Positions 49,057 to 59,726 of a stretch of 64,000 nucleotides of DNA are shown piece after piece (within the stretch, counting starts at the first letter, position 1; the number at the start of each line of letters is the position of its first letter). The notes under the pieces were generated by a model. That model saw only the letters and a program-made list of their open reading frames with translations. It did no database searches and was not told where the DNA came from. Location of the stretch: the NCBI GenBank assembly GCA_014156375.1, contig RQJH01000003.1:1535799-1599798 (forward strand), read 5' to 3'. A program made the position numbers and the translations under genes. The stretch is from Enterobacteriaceae bacterium 89. GTDB lineage: Bacteria > Pseudomonadota > Gammaproteobacteria > Enterobacterales > Enterobacteriaceae.

Positions 49057-49926
49057 ATGTCAGCCAAACATCCGGTGATTGCCGTAACCGGCTCCAGCGG
49101 CGCGGGTACCACCACCACCAGCCTCGCCTTTCGCAAGATTTTCGCTCAGTTAAACCTCAGCGCGGCTGAAGTTGAAGGCGACAGCTTCCACCGCTATACC
49201 CGCCCTGAAATGGACATGGCTATCCGCAAAGCGCGCGATATGGGTCGCCATATCAGCTACTTTGGCCCGGATGCCAACGACTTTGGCCTGCTGGAACAGA
49301 CTTTTGCCACCTACGGCCAGAACGGTAGCGGGCAGTCGCGCAAATATCTGCACACCTACGACGAAGCCGTTCCCTGGAATCAGGTGCCTGGCACATTTAC
49401 GCCCTGGCAGCCTCTTCCCGAGCCAACGGACGTGCTGTTCTATGAAGGGCTGCACGGCGGTGTGGTAACGCCACAAAACGACGTAGCAAAGCACGTCGAT
49501 TTGCTGGTTGGCGTGGTGCCTATCGTCAATCTGGAATGGATCCAGAAACTCACCCGCGATACCAGCGAGCGCGGACACTCACGCGAAGCGGTGATGGATT
49601 CCGTAGTGCGGTCGATGGAAGATTACATCAATTTCATCACCCCACAGTTTTCCCGCACCCACATCAACTTCCAGCGCGTGCCAACAGTCGACACCTCAAA
49701 CCCGTTCGCCGCCAAAAGCATCCCGTCGCTGGATGAAAGCTTTGTGGTGATCCATTTCCAGAACCTGGGCGATATCGATTTCCCCTGGCTGCTGGCGATG
49801 CTCCAGGGCTCGTTTATTTCACACATGAATACGTTAGTGGTCCCGGGCGGGAAGATGGGGCTGGCGATGGAGCTGATTATGTCGCCGCTGGTGCAACGCC
49901 TGATGGAAGGCCGGGCAATTCAGTAA
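49057..49926 (+). CDS. prkB: Phosphoribulokinase-like protein PrkB
   Basis: 289 residues of the phosphoribulokinase/uridine kinase family, with P-loop GSSGAGTTTTS (about 12-22) and the family segment EGDSFHRYTRPEMD. There is no Calvin cycle in these bacteria and the real substrate is unknown. The start at 49057 (MSAKHPVIAVTG) matches E. coli. It ends ahead of a REP element. Confidence 0.95.
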   Translation: MSAKHPVIAVTGSSGAGTTTTSLAFRKIFAQLNLSAAEVEGDSFHRYTRPEMDMAIRKARDMGRHISYFGPDANDFGLLEQTFATYGQNGSGQSRKYLHTYDEAVPWNQVPGTFTPWQPLPEPTDVLFYEGLHGGVVTPQNDVAKHVDLLVGVVPIVNLEWIQKLTRDTSERGHSREAVMDSVVRSMEDYINFITPQFSRTHINFQRVPTVDTSNPFAAKSIPSLDESFVVIHFQNLGDIDFPWLLAMLQGSFISHMNTLVVPGGKMGLAMELIMSPLVQRLMEGRAIQ

Positions 49927-49936
49927 ATCTCAGAAC

Positions 49937-50008
49937 TGCCGGATGCGGCTACGCCTTATCCGGCCTACAAGAAAGAGTAGGCCGGTGTAAGCGAAGCGCA
50001 CCCGGCAA
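49937..50008. repeat. REP/BIME element
   Basis: Two facing REP units: TGCCGGATGCGGC...CCTTATCCGGCCTACA (49937-49969) and TAGGCCGGTG...GCGCACCCGGCA (49978-50008). This is the classic enterobacterial palindromic repeat between convergent genes (prkB and yhfA). Confidence 0.93.
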
Positions 50009-50014
50009 TAAAAA

Positions 50015-50419
50015 TCAGGCCTCAACCACTTCAAACGAGTGAGTGATCTTCGCCGCTTTCTCCAGCATCAGCGCCACAGAGCAGTATTTCTCAGCAGAGA
50101 GATCCACCGCGCGCGATACCGCTGCTTCTTTCAGATCTTTGCCGGTAACAATGAAGTGCAGATTAATGTGAGTGAACAGGCGCGGCGCTTCTTCACGACG
50201 CTCGGAAGTCAGCTTCACTTCGCAATCCTGTACGTCGTGACGGCCCTTTTGCAGAATGGACACCACGTCGATTGCGCTACAGCCGCCGGCGGCCATCAGC
50301 ACCATTTCCATCGGGCTCGGCGCTTTATCGCCAGAGTTACCGTCCATCAAAATCTGGTGGCCAGAAGCAGACTCGCCCAGGAAGGTTAACCCTTCAACCC
50401 ATTTCACACGCGCTTGCAT
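50015..50419 (-). CDS. yhfA: OsmC family protein YhfA
   Basis: 134 residues of the OsmC/Ohr fold. The conserved cysteine is in GGCSAIDVVSILQKGR (about residue 47). OsmC-type proteins reduce hydroperoxides using paired cysteines; a specific role for YhfA is not established. Divergent from crp. Confidence 0.95.
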   Translation of the reverse strand: MQARVKWVEGLTFLGESASGHQILMDGNSGDKAPSPMEMVLMAAGGCSAIDVVSILQKGRHDVQDCEVKLTSERREEAPRLFTHINLHFIVTGKDLKEAAVSRAVDLSAEKYCSVALMLEKAAKITHSFEVVEA

Positions 50420-50723
50420 AGTTGTAACTCCAGAGTGGCAAATTTCCTCTCAGATTACGCGCACATAAGAAATCTCGCAACGGAAGGCGACGTGGGTCAT
50501 GCTGAAGCGAGACACCAGGAGACATGCAGCAAAAGCTATGCTAAAACAGTCGGGATGCTACAGTATTACATTGAAGTACTGCATGTATGCAGAGGACACC
50601 ACCTACAGGCTGCGGCATAATTCGACAGCCGACTTCCCAGGCACAGGGAAGGATACGATTGCAAAGCCAGCGGCAGTGTCGTTTCTGCCACTGGAGACAG
50701 CTTATAACAGAGGATAACCGCGC
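50420..50723. promoter_or_regulatory. yhfA-crp divergent regulatory region
   Basis: A 304-nt intergenic region highly similar in its first part to the E. coli crp leader (GAAGCGAGACACCAGGAGAC, AAAGCTATGCTAAAACAGTC, TACTGCATGTATGC). In E. coli it carries the crp promoter, the divergent promoter and autoregulatory CRP sites. The crp ribosome-binding site is AGAGGATAACC. No gene is seen in it. Confidence 0.8.
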
Positions 50724-51356
50724 ATGGTGCTTGGCAAACCGCAAACAGACCCTACCCTTGAATGGTTCTTGTCTCATTGCCACATTCATAAGTACCCATC
50801 GAAGAGCACGCTGATTCACCAGGGTGAAAAGGCTGAAACGCTGTATTACATCGTGAAAGGCTCTGTTGCCGTACTCATCAAGGACGAAGAAGGGAAAGAG
50901 ATGATCCTCTCTTACCTCAACCAGGGCGATTTTATCGGCGAGCTTGGTCTGTTTGAAGAAGGCCAGGAGCGCAGCGCATGGGTGCGGGCAAAAACTGCTT
51001 GTGAAGTGGCTGAAATCTCTTATAAAAAATTCCGTCAGCTGATTCAGGTGAACCCGGACATCCTGATGCGTCTGTCTTCTCAGATGGCGCGCCGTCTGCA
51101 GGTGACCTCCGAGAAAGTGGGTAACCTCGCTTTCCTCGACGTAACCGGTCGTATCGCCCAGACCCTGCTGAACCTGGCAAAACAACCTGATGCCATGACC
51201 CACCCGGACGGTATGCAAATTAAAATCACCCGTCAGGAAATCGGTCAGATCGTGGGCTGCTCCCGTGAAACCGTTGGCCGTATTCTGAAAATGCTGGAAG
51301 ATCAAAACCTGATCTCCGCTCACGGTAAAACCATCGTCGTTTACGGCACTCGCTAA
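50724..51356 (+). CDS. crp: cAMP receptor protein CRP
   Basis: 210 residues, the global catabolite regulator. The N-terminal cAMP-binding domain has [20 protein letters not shown], and the C-terminal helix-turn-helix recognition helix is [13 protein letters not shown]. The only difference I recall from E. coli is Ser for Ala at position 118, as in other enterics. It is expected to act at the CRP-like site ahead of the PTS pair in this window. Confidence 0.99.
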   Translation: MVLGKPQTDPTLEWFLSHCHIHKYPSKSTLIHQGEKAETLYYIVKGSVAVLIKDEEGKEMILSYLNQGDFIGELGLFEEGQERSAWVRAKTACEVAEISYKKFRQLIQVNPDILMRLSSQMARRLQVTSEKVGNLAFLDVTGRIAQTLLNLAKQPDAMTHPDGMQIKITRQEIGQIVGCSRETVGRILKMLEDQNLISAHGKTIVVYGTR

Positions 51357-51364
51357 GCTCGCTT

Positions 51365-51399
51365 AACGGCGTATTGTTCCCGCAGTACGCCGTTTTTGT
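51365..51399 (+). terminator. crp terminator
   Basis: A perfect 9-bp stem AACGGCGTA/TACGCCGTT with a 12-nt loop and five Ts, 8 nt after the crp stop. It argues against the TTG at 51396 as the yhfK start. Confidence 0.92.
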
Positions 51400-51410
51400 C
51401 TCTACCGTTT

Positions 51411-53483
51411 ATGTGGCGCAGGCTAATTTATCATCCGGAAATTAACTACGCACTGCGGCAAACCCTGGTGCTGTGCACGCCCGTGGCTATCGGCCTGGCG
51501 CTCGGTTATCTCAAGTACGGCCTGCTGTTCTCCTTAGTCCCTGCCTGTTGCAACATTGCTGGTCTGGATACTCCCCACAAACGTTTTTTCAAACGGCTGA
51601 TTATCGGCGGTTCCCTGTTTGCTGGCTGTAGCCTCGCGGTCCAGCTGTTGCTGGCCGAAATGCTGCCGTTGCCGCTGATCCTGACCGTGCTGGCGATGAC
51701 GCTGGGCGTGACAGCCGAAATCAGTTCGCTGCACGCACGCCTGCTGCCCGCATCGCTAATCGCCGCTATTTTTACCCTCAGCCTCGCCGGAAATATGCCG
51801 GTCTGGGAACCCTTGCTCATCTATGCTCTCGGCACGCTGTGGTACGGCTTGTTCAACTGGCTGTGGTTCTGGATGTGGCGCGAGCAGCCGCTACGGGAGT
51901 CGCTGAGTCTCCTGTATCGCCAGCTGGCCGATTACTGCGAAGCCAAGTACAGCATGTTGACGCAGCACACCGATCCTGAAAAATCGCTCCCGCCGCTGCT
52001 GGCACGCCAGCAAAAAGCCGTCGATCTGATTACCCAGTGCTACCAGCAGCTCCACATGCTGGCCGCCAACAAAAACCACGATTACAAACGCCTGCTGCGC
52101 GCCTTTCAGATGGGGCTGGATCTGCAGGAACATATTTCCGTCAGCCTGCACCAGCCTGCTGAGGTGCAAAAACTGGTGGAGCGCAGCCATGCAGAGGCGG
52201 TGATCCGCTGGAATGCTCAGACCATCGCCGCACGTCTGAGAGTGATGGCAGACGACATTCTTTATCATCGCTTCCCGCAGCGATTCAACATGGATAAGCA
52301 GATTGGCGCGCTGGAAAAAATCGCCCGGCAGCATCCGGATAATCCCGTTGGTCAGTTCTGCGTCTGGCACTTTGGCCGCATCGCTAAGGTTTTACGCATG
52401 CAGCGTCCGCTGTATCCGCGCAATCTGATGGCCGACAACGAACGTCGGCTGCCGGTGTTCGCCGCGCTGAAAAGCTATCTGTCGCTGAAATCCCCCGCTT
52501 TACGCAACGCCGCACGAATCAGCGTGATGCTGAGTATCGCCAGCCTGATGGGCTCCGCGCTGCATCTGCCGAAACCGTACTGGATCCTGATGACCGTCCT
52601 GCTGGTAACGCAAAACGGCTACGGGGCCACGCGAGTGAGAATTTTCCACCGTGCGGCAGGCACGCTGGCCGGATTAGTCATTGCCGGAGCCACGTTGCAC
52701 TACCACGCGCCTGAAGGTTATGCCCTGCTGGCGATGCTGGTGATAACGATGGTGAGCTACCTGATCATTCGCAAAAGCTACGGCTGGGCGACGGTCGGCT
52801 TTACCATCACGGCGGTATACACCATCCAGTTGCTGACCCTGAACGGCGATCAGTTTATCGTCGCGCGGCTTATCGATACGCTGATTGGCTGTCTGATTGC
52901 GTTCGGTGGGATGGTCTGGCTGTGGCCGCAGTGGCAAAGCGGCCTGCTGCGTAAGAATGCGCAACAGGCGCTGGAAGCAGACCAGGAAGCCATCCGGCTG
53001 ATATTGAGCAGCGATCCGCAGGCTCCAGCGCTGGCCTACCAGCGCATGCGGGTCAATCAGGCACACAACGCCTTGTTCAACTCGCTCAACCAGGCGATGC
53101 AGGAACCCGGCTTTAACTCTCACTACCTGGCCGATATGAAGCTGTGGGTCACCCACAGTCAGTTTATTGTCGAGCATATCAACGCCATGACCACCCTCGC
53201 CCGCGAGCACAACATGCTGACGGAGGATTTGGCCCAGCGCTATCTGGAGTCCTGCGAGATTGCCCTGCAGCGCTGTCAGCAGCGCCTGGAGTATGACGAA
53301 GCGGGGGGATCGGGAGATGCGAACATTATGGAGTCGCCGGAAACGCTGACCCACGGGCCGTTAAGCACCATGGAACAGCATCTGCAGCGCATTTTGGGGC
53401 ATCTGAGCACCATGCACACCATTTCGTCGGTGGCATGGCGTCAGCGCCCGCATCATGGGATTTGGCTCAAACGCCGGGCCTGA
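51411..53483 (+). CDS. yhfK: YccS/YhfK family inner-membrane protein
   Basis: 690 residues. There are two hydrophobic blocks of about five to six helices each (about 18-160 and 385-515), each followed by a long cytoplasmic helical region; this is the FUSC/aromatic-acid-exporter-like architecture. The function is unknown. ATG 51411 (MWRRLIYHPEINYALRQTL) is the family start. The terminal HHGIWLKRRA resembles E. coli. Confidence 0.95.
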   Translation: MWRRLIYHPEINYALRQTLVLCTPVAIGLALGYLKYGLLFSLVPACCNIAGLDTPHKRFFKRLIIGGSLFAGCSLAVQLLLAEMLPLPLILTVLAMTLGVTAEISSLHARLLPASLIAAIFTLSLAGNMPVWEPLLIYALGTLWYGLFNWLWFWMWREQPLRESLSLLYRQLADYCEAKYSMLTQHTDPEKSLPPLLARQQKAVDLITQCYQQLHMLAANKNHDYKRLLRAFQMGLDLQEHISVSLHQPAEVQKLVERSHAEAVIRWNAQTIAARLRVMADDILYHRFPQRFNMDKQIGALEKIARQHPDNPVGQFCVWHFGRIAKVLRMQRPLYPRNLMADNERRLPVFAALKSYLSLKSPALRNAARISVMLSIASLMGSALHLPKPYWILMTVLLVTQNGYGATRVRIFHRAAGTLAGLVIAGATLHYHAPEGYALLAMLVITMVSYLIIRKSYGWATVGFTITAVYTIQLLTLNGDQFIVARLIDTLIGCLIAFGGMVWLWPQWQSGLLRKNAQQALEADQEAIRLILSSDPQAPALAYQRMRVNQAHNALFNSLNQAMQEPGFNSHYLADMKLWVTHSQFIVEHINAMTTLAREHNMLTEDLAQRYLESCEIALQRCQQRLEYDEAGGSGDANIMESPETLTHGPLSTMEQHLQRILGHLSTMHTISSVAWRQRPHHGIWLKRRA

Positions 53484-53485
53484 TT

Positions 53486-53542
53486 ACCAGGCGGCGCGGT
53501 ACCTGGCCCGTAGGTCCGTGCAAGCGTAGCGCCGCCGGGCAA
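53486..53542. repeat. REP-like palindromic element
   Basis: TTGCCCGGCGGCGCTACGCT...GGCC on the minus strand (about 53505-53541) is a REP-type imperfect palindrome, with further GC-rich inverted sequence at 53486-53504. It lies between convergent yhfK and argD. Confidence 0.8.
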
Positions 53543-53545
53543 ATA

Positions 53546-54825
<1,280 letters not shown>

Positions 54826-54840
54826 TCATGGCAAGATGAA

Positions 54841-55404
54841 TTATCGGCGAAGGAAGTTTTCCAGCAGCTGATGCCCCTGCTCACTGAGAATGCTTTCCGG
54901 GTGAAACTGCACGCCCTCGAGATCCCATTCACGATGGCGGATCCCCATGATTTCACCGGTTTCACTACGCGCGGTCACTTCAAAACAGGCAGGAAGCGTT
55001 GGCGGATCAATCACCAGAGAGTGATAGCGGGTAACGGTGAGCGGGTTATTCAGTCCACTGAAAACGCCTGCGCCGGTATGCGTAATGGGTGAGGTTTTGC
55101 CGTGCATCACTTTCGCCGCGCGTACAATCGTCGCACCGAACGCCTGCGCCATTGCCTGATGCCCAAGACAAACGCCTAATATCGGCAATTTACCGGCGTA
55201 ATGGCGGATAACGTCCAGCGAGATGCCCGACTCGTCCGGCGTGCAGGGGCCGGGAGAAATAACGATTTTTTCCGGAGCGAGCTGTGCGATTTCATCCAGG
55301 GTAATGTCATCATTGCGCCTGACCACCACGTCCGCGCCCAGCTCGCAAAAGTACTGGTAGAGATTCCAGGTGAAGGAATCATAGTTATCAATAAGCAGGA
55401 TCAT
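54841..55404 (-). CDS. pabA: Aminodeoxychorismate synthase, glutamine amidotransferase subunit
   Basis: 187 residues, class I glutamine amidotransferase. The catalytic triad is Cys in [14 protein letters not shown] (about residue 79) and His/Glu in [13 protein letters not shown]. It supplies ammonia to PabB for p-aminobenzoate and folate synthesis. It starts [19 protein letters not shown] and is 31 nt downstream of the fic-type gene, as in the E. coli fic-pabA operon. Confidence 0.98.
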   Translation of the reverse strand: MILLIDNYDSFTWNLYQYFCELGADVVVRRNDDITLDEIAQLAPEKIVISPGPCTPDESGISLDVIRHYAGKLPILGVCLGHQAMAQAFGATIVRAAKVMHGKTSPITHTGAGVFSGLNNPLTVTRYHSLVIDPPTLPACFEVTARSETGEIMGIRHREWDLEGVQFHPESILSEQGHQLLENFLRR

Positions 55405-55435
55405 GGCGGCTCCGGTATCAGCAAACCGGCCTATT

Positions 55436-56020
55436 CTACTCAGTTTCCGCCACTTCGTTGACCACTTTAGTGAATAGCTCGATCAGCGGCTGGAGATTGC
55501 CCATCGCCCCACTCTGATTCGCCTGGTTCCAGGCCTCTGGCACAATGTCATCCCAACGCAAGACATAGCCCGCGTGAATAGCCAGCTGCTCAAAGAAGAT
55601 CCTCTGGGAAATACCATTGCCGCTCATAAATGGGTGTAGCATATTGATTTCACAATAGTAATGACTGACTTTGTCCGTAAATTTCTCTTTATCAAGGCCG
55701 ACCAGATATTTGTCGTGTTCCAGCGCTTCCATCAGTTCGTTGCCCATCTTCTCGATGTATTCGAAATGACAAAAAGGAATGTCGCCTTTAGAAATATCGG
55801 CGGTGCGGAACTCTCCCGCTCGTTTCATCTCTCTGCGATATAAATGGCGGTGAAGGGAGCACAGATGCGGCAGCCCAGGTGTAGAAGGCCCCAGTTCCAG
55901 CGTCTCTATGTTGGGTTCAGAAGGGCCATGGCCTTTTTCAAGGCGACGGCTGGCCTGAAAATTGGTATTGCGGGTTTTCTCCCAGAGGCGGGATTTTTGT
56001 TTGTCGGGGAGTTTTTTCAT
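55436..56020 (-). CDS. In-frame YhfG-Fic fusion, probably degenerate
   Basis: 194 residues. Residues 1-28 ([28 protein letters not shown]) match the N-terminal half of the 55-residue YhfG, the small antitoxin-like protein encoded ahead of fic in E. coli. Residues 43-194 ([13 protein letters not shown] to NEVAETE) match Fic from about its residue 47 to the end. Residues 29-42 match neither. The Fic motif is [12 protein letters not shown] (129-140), against canonical HPFx(D/E)GNGRxxR: His129 is kept but the acidic residue and first Arg are lost. The usual Trp of the WAGxxR motif is Arg67. It lies upstream of pabA where yhfG-fic sits in E. coli. It may be a remnant or an altered protein; AMP-transferase activity is doubtful. 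Confidence 0.82.
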   Translation of the reverse strand: MKKLPDKQKSRLWEKTRNTNFQASRRLEKGHGPSEPNIETLELGPSTPGLPHLCSLHRHLYRREMKRAGEFRTADISKGDIPFCHFEYIEKMGNELMEALEHDKYLVGLDKEKFTDKVSHYYCEINMLHPFMSGNGISQRIFFEQLAIHAGYVLRWDDIVPEAWNQANQSGAMGNLQPLIELFTKVVNEVAETE

Positions 56021-56126
56021 CTGGACCTCCCTGACGGTTTCCCGTTTGCCACAAGTATAAGCAGCAAATTCGGGTTACGCAGAAAGGCCAGAACAACGCG
56101 GGTCCGATAACCCGCGTCAGAGAAGA

Positions 56127-56699
56127 TTACGGCAGGACTTTCGCAGAGAGGATAACTACCGGTTTTGTCGGCACATTCTGGTATGGGCCAACGTCGTGGG
56201 AAGGAACCTGGGAGATCTTGTCTGCCACATCCATCCCTTTCACAACTTTACCAAATACCGCATAGCCAAAATCACGCTGGCCGTGGTCGAGAAACGCATT
56301 GTCAGCTACGTTAATAAAGAACTGGCTGGTTGCGCTGTCTTTATCGGCGGTACGTGCCATTGAAATGGTCCCGCGCTTGTTGAGCAGGCCGTTGTCCGCT
56401 TCATTTTTGATAGGCGGGTTAGGCTGCTTCTGCTGCATCTGCTCAGTAAATCCGCCGCCCTGGATCATAAAGCCGGGGATCACGCGGTGGAAAGGGGTGT
56501 TGTTGTAGAAACCGCTGTTCACGTAGTTAACAAAGTTTTCTACAGAAACAGGCGCTTTAGCGCTGTTGAGCTCCAGCTCAATGTTACCGGCAGACGTGGT
56601 GAGCAGGACGTGCGGGTCGGCTTTTGCCGCCAGAGCTGAAGTGGAGATGGCTGAGAGTGCAACGACAGCCGCCACGGCAGCCAGAGTAGATTTGAGCAT
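56127..56699 (-). CDS. ppiA: Periplasmic peptidyl-prolyl isomerase A (cyclophilin)
   Basis: 190 residues. Sec signal peptide ([19 protein letters not shown], cut before AKADPHV) is followed by a cyclophilin domain. [16 protein letters not shown] and [18 protein letters not shown] carry the catalytic Arg and core residues. It assists periplasmic folding. Divergent from tsgA across a 279-nt A/T-rich gap in which I mark no certain promoter. Confidence 0.98.
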   Translation of the reverse strand: MLKSTLAAVAAVVALSAISTSALAAKADPHVLLTTSAGNIELELNSAKAPVSVENFVNYVNSGFYNNTPFHRVIPGFMIQGGGFTEQMQQKQPNPPIKNEADNGLLNKRGTISMARTADKDSATSQFFINVADNAFLDHGQRDFGYAVFGKVVKGMDVADKISQVPSHDVGPYQNVPTKPVVILSAKVLP

Positions 56700-56978
56700 G
56701 GTAATTCCTTAAACGGGAACGGTAGAGAATGCGAATCGCTTGATTCTAAAAGGCGATTGGCATACAGACCAGCCTTTTACTTAAGTTTACGCATCAGTAA
56801 CAGTTGTAACGTAGCGGATTTTTTCCGTCAGCCCAATTAAATGTGACATATAGCAAATTAAACTCAGAATAATTTCATCGTTTTCATAATAAACGTTTGC
56901 CTCCGTCACACTAACGCATAAAATCTGCCCACACCGCGCAGTGTCAATGCGTTTTACAGTTCTAAACACAGGCCAGTC

Positions 56979-58163
56979 ATGACTAACAGCAACCGTATCA
57001 GGCTCACATGGATCAGCTTCTTCTCATACGCTCTTACCGGCGCCCTGGTGATCGTCACCGGGATGGTGATGGGCAATATCGCTGATTATTTCCACCTTCC
57101 CGTTTCCAGTATGAGTAACACTTTCACGTTCCTCAATGCCGGGATCCTTATCTCCATCTTCCTGAATGCCTGGCTGATGGAAATTGTGCCGCTGAAAACG
57201 CAGCTGCGTTTTGGCTTTATTCTGATGGTGCTGGCCGTTGCCGGGCTGATGTTCAGCCACAGCCTGGCACTGTTCTCAGCCTCAATGTTTGTGCTGGGGC
57301 TGGTCAGCGGGATCACCATGTCTATCGGGACCTTCCTGATCACCCATATGTATGAAGGCCGTCAGCGCGGCGCGCGTCTGCTGTTTACCGACTCCTTCTT
57401 CAGCATGGCCGGGATGATCTTCCCGATGGTTGCAGCGTATCTGCTGGCTCGCAGCATCGAATGGTATTGGGTTTATGCCTGTATTGGCCTGGTGTATGTC
57501 GCCATTTTCCTGCTGACCTTCGGCTGTGAATTCCCGGTCCTGGGCAAAAAAGCCGAACAGAGCGCTGAACCAGTGGCGAAAGAGAAATGGGGGATCGGCG
57601 TGCTGTTCCTGTCCGTCGCCGCGCTTTGCTACATTCTCGGCCAGCTTGGTTTTATCTCCTGGGTGCCGGAATATGCAAAAGGTCTGGGCATGAGCCTGAA
57701 CGATGCGGGCAAACTGGTCAGTGATTTCTGGATGTCGTACATGTTCGGCATGTGGGCGTTCAGCTTTATCCTGCGCTTCTTCGACCTGCAGCGCATCCTG
57801 ACCGTGCTGGCAGGCATGGCGACCGTGCTGATGTATCTGTTCATCAACGGCACGCCTGAAAACATGCCGTACTTCATTCTGACGCTGGGCTTCTTCTCCA
57901 GCGCAATCTACACCTCAATCATCACTCTGGGCTCACAGCAGACCAAAGTGGCTTCGCCAAAGCTGGTGAACTTCGTGCTGACCTGCGGCACTATCGGCAC
58001 CATGCTGACCTTCGTGGTTACCGGCCCGATTGTGGCCCACAGCGGCCCGCTGGCGGCGCTGCATACCGCCAACGGTCTGTATGCCGTGGTCTTCGTGATG
58101 TGCTTCGTGCTGGGCTTTGTGACCCGTCATCGCCAGCATGGCGTAACGGCAGCCGGTCACTAA
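56979..58163 (+). CDS. tsgA: Major-facilitator-superfamily transporter TsgA
   Basis: 394 residues, twelve predicted membrane helices, MFS family. Identified by [20 protein letters not shown] and by its place after ppiA. The substrate is not established; the gene was described in Salmonella as tellurite/selenite-related. It ends 4 nt inside the convergent codA. Confidence 0.96.
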   Translation: MTNSNRIRLTWISFFSYALTGALVIVTGMVMGNIADYFHLPVSSMSNTFTFLNAGILISIFLNAWLMEIVPLKTQLRFGFILMVLAVAGLMFSHSLALFSASMFVLGLVSGITMSIGTFLITHMYEGRQRGARLLFTDSFFSMAGMIFPMVAAYLLARSIEWYWVYACIGLVYVAIFLLTFGCEFPVLGKKAEQSAEPVAKEKWGIGVLFLSVAALCYILGQLGFISWVPEYAKGLGMSLNDAGKLVSDFWMSYMFGMWAFSFILRFFDLQRILTVLAGMATVLMYLFINGTPENMPYFILTLGFFSSAIYTSIITLGSQQTKVASPKLVNFVLTCGTIGTMLTFVVTGPIVAHSGPLAALHTANGLYAVVFVMCFVLGFVTRHRQHGVTAAGH

Positions 58164-59485
58164 AAGTCGTTTAGCTCTTTAAGGTCCGGGAAGGGGCTGT
58201 GCTTCGTCAGAAACAGCTCCTCCCCACCCTGGTCCATCTGCACCCAGGTCTGCGACAGCTGCGTCGTGGCAATCACCCGGCCCTGACGAATTGACCAGCG
58301 CACCGGCACCTGGCAGCGCACGGCCTCAAAGCCGTTTTCCGCAGGCAGAATAATCAGATTCGCCGCCTTCCCGACCTCGATGCCATAGTCCTCAACGCCA
58401 AACGTGCGTGCGCTATTGTGAGTGATTAAGTTCAGCCCTTCGTTTATCTGCTGGTAGCCCATCATCTGGCAAACGTGCAGCCCCATATGCAGCACCTGCA
58501 GCATGTTTCCGGTGCCGAGCGGATACCACGGATCAAAGACGTCATCATGACCGAAGCAGACGTTAATGCCCGCTTCCAGAAGCTCCTTCACTCGGGTAAT
58601 GCCACGGCGCTTTGGATAGTCGTCAAAGCGTCCCTGAAGATGGATGTTCACCAGCGGGTTGGCGACAAAGTTAATGCCCGAGAGCTTCAGCAGGCGGAAC
58701 AGGCGAGAGGTATAAGCGCCGTTATAGGAGTGCATTGCCGTGGTATGGCTGGCGGTAACCCGATGACCGATGCCCTCTTTCAACGCCAGCGCCGCCACCG
58801 TTTCAACAAACCGCGACTGCTCGTCGTCGATTTCATCGCAGTGAATATCCAGCGGACGGTCATACTTCTTCGCTAACGCAAAAGCGATATGCAGGGACTC
58901 AACGCCGTATTCGCGGGTAAATTCAAAATGCGGAATAGCCCCTACAACGTCGGCGCCCAGTTCTAATGCTTTTTCCAGCAGCGCCGCGCCGTCCGGGTAA
59001 GAGAGAATGCCTTCCTGCGGGAAAGCCACGATTTGCAAATCCACCCACGGCGCCACTTCTTTCTTCACTTCCAGCATTGCCTTCAGCGCCGTCAGCGTCG
59101 GATCTGATACGTCCACATGTGTGCGCACATACTGAATGCCGTTAGCGATCTGCATCTTCAGCGTTTTCCACGCGCGGGCTTTCACGTCTTCATGTGTCAG
59201 CAGCGCCTTGCGCTCTGCCCAGCGCTCAATCCCTTCAAACAGCGTACCGGACTGATTCCAGTTCGGCTCTCCGGCTGTCTGAGTGGTATCCAGATGGATG
59301 TGCGGTTCGATAAACGGCGGGATCGCCAGCCCGCCGCGCCCGTTGAGTACCTCCAGGCTTTCATGGCGACTTTCCCCCATAGGGGTAATCGACTGGATGC
59401 GCCCTTCATCAATGCCCAGCTGCCATAATCCTTCACGCCCGGGTAAGCGAACGTTTCCTATCAGCCATAAAGAGGTGGTTGCCAT
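58160..59485 (-). CDS. codA: Cytosine deaminase CodA
   Basis: 441 residues, metal-dependent amidohydrolase that converts cytosine to uracil and ammonia. Metal ligands are visible in [13 protein letters not shown] (about 60-72), [23 protein letters not shown] and [11 protein letters not shown] (catalytic Asp). It is longer at the C-terminus than the 427 residues of E. coli CodA. In E. coli it is codBA near 8 min; here it stands alone between tsgA and nirB, with no codB permease in the window. ATG 59485 follows a GGGAG ribosome-binding site. Confidence 0.96.
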   Translation of the reverse strand: MATTSLWLIGNVRLPGREGLWQLGIDEGRIQSITPMGESRHESLEVLNGRGGLAIPPFIEPHIHLDTTQTAGEPNWNQSGTLFEGIERWAERKALLTHEDVKARAWKTLKMQIANGIQYVRTHVDVSDPTLTALKAMLEVKKEVAPWVDLQIVAFPQEGILSYPDGAALLEKALELGADVVGAIPHFEFTREYGVESLHIAFALAKKYDRPLDIHCDEIDDEQSRFVETVAALALKEGIGHRVTASHTTAMHSYNGAYTSRLFRLLKLSGINFVANPLVNIHLQGRFDDYPKRRGITRVKELLEAGINVCFGHDDVFDPWYPLGTGNMLQVLHMGLHVCQMMGYQQINEGLNLITHNSARTFGVEDYGIEVGKAANLIILPAENGFEAVRCQVPVRWSIRQGRVIATTQLSQTWVQMDQGGEELFLTKHSPFPDLKELNDF

Positions 59486-59625
59486 GCTCTGTTCTCCCGG
59501 TCTGGTGCGCCAGTCGCCCCTGTTTCATTTTTAGGCTAAAACCCGCACATTTTGTACATTATTTCAGCAATCAAGAAAAGTCTGTCATTTCCGTTACTTA
59601 CAAAACCCCTGACAAATCAAACATA

Positions 59626-59668
59626 TACCACTTAAGGGGTAGGTTAGGGCGAAATTGATTCATATCAA
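59626..59668 (+). promoter_or_regulatory. nirB promoter operators: NarL/NarP site and FNR site
   Basis: TACCACTTAAGGGGTA (59626-59641) is a 7-2-7 NarL/NarP palindrome. TTGATTCATATCAA (59655-59668) is an FNR box with both half-sites perfect (TTGAT-N4-ATCAA). Their order and spacing match the E. coli nirB promoter, activated without oxygen and by nitrate or nitrite. The leader down to nirB (GCTGAATCGTTAAGGTAGGC) is also E. coli-like. Confidence 0.93.
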
Positions 59669-59726
59669 TAAGTCACCATGCTGAATCGTTAAGGTAGGCG
59701 GTAATAGAAAAGAAATCGAGGCAAAA

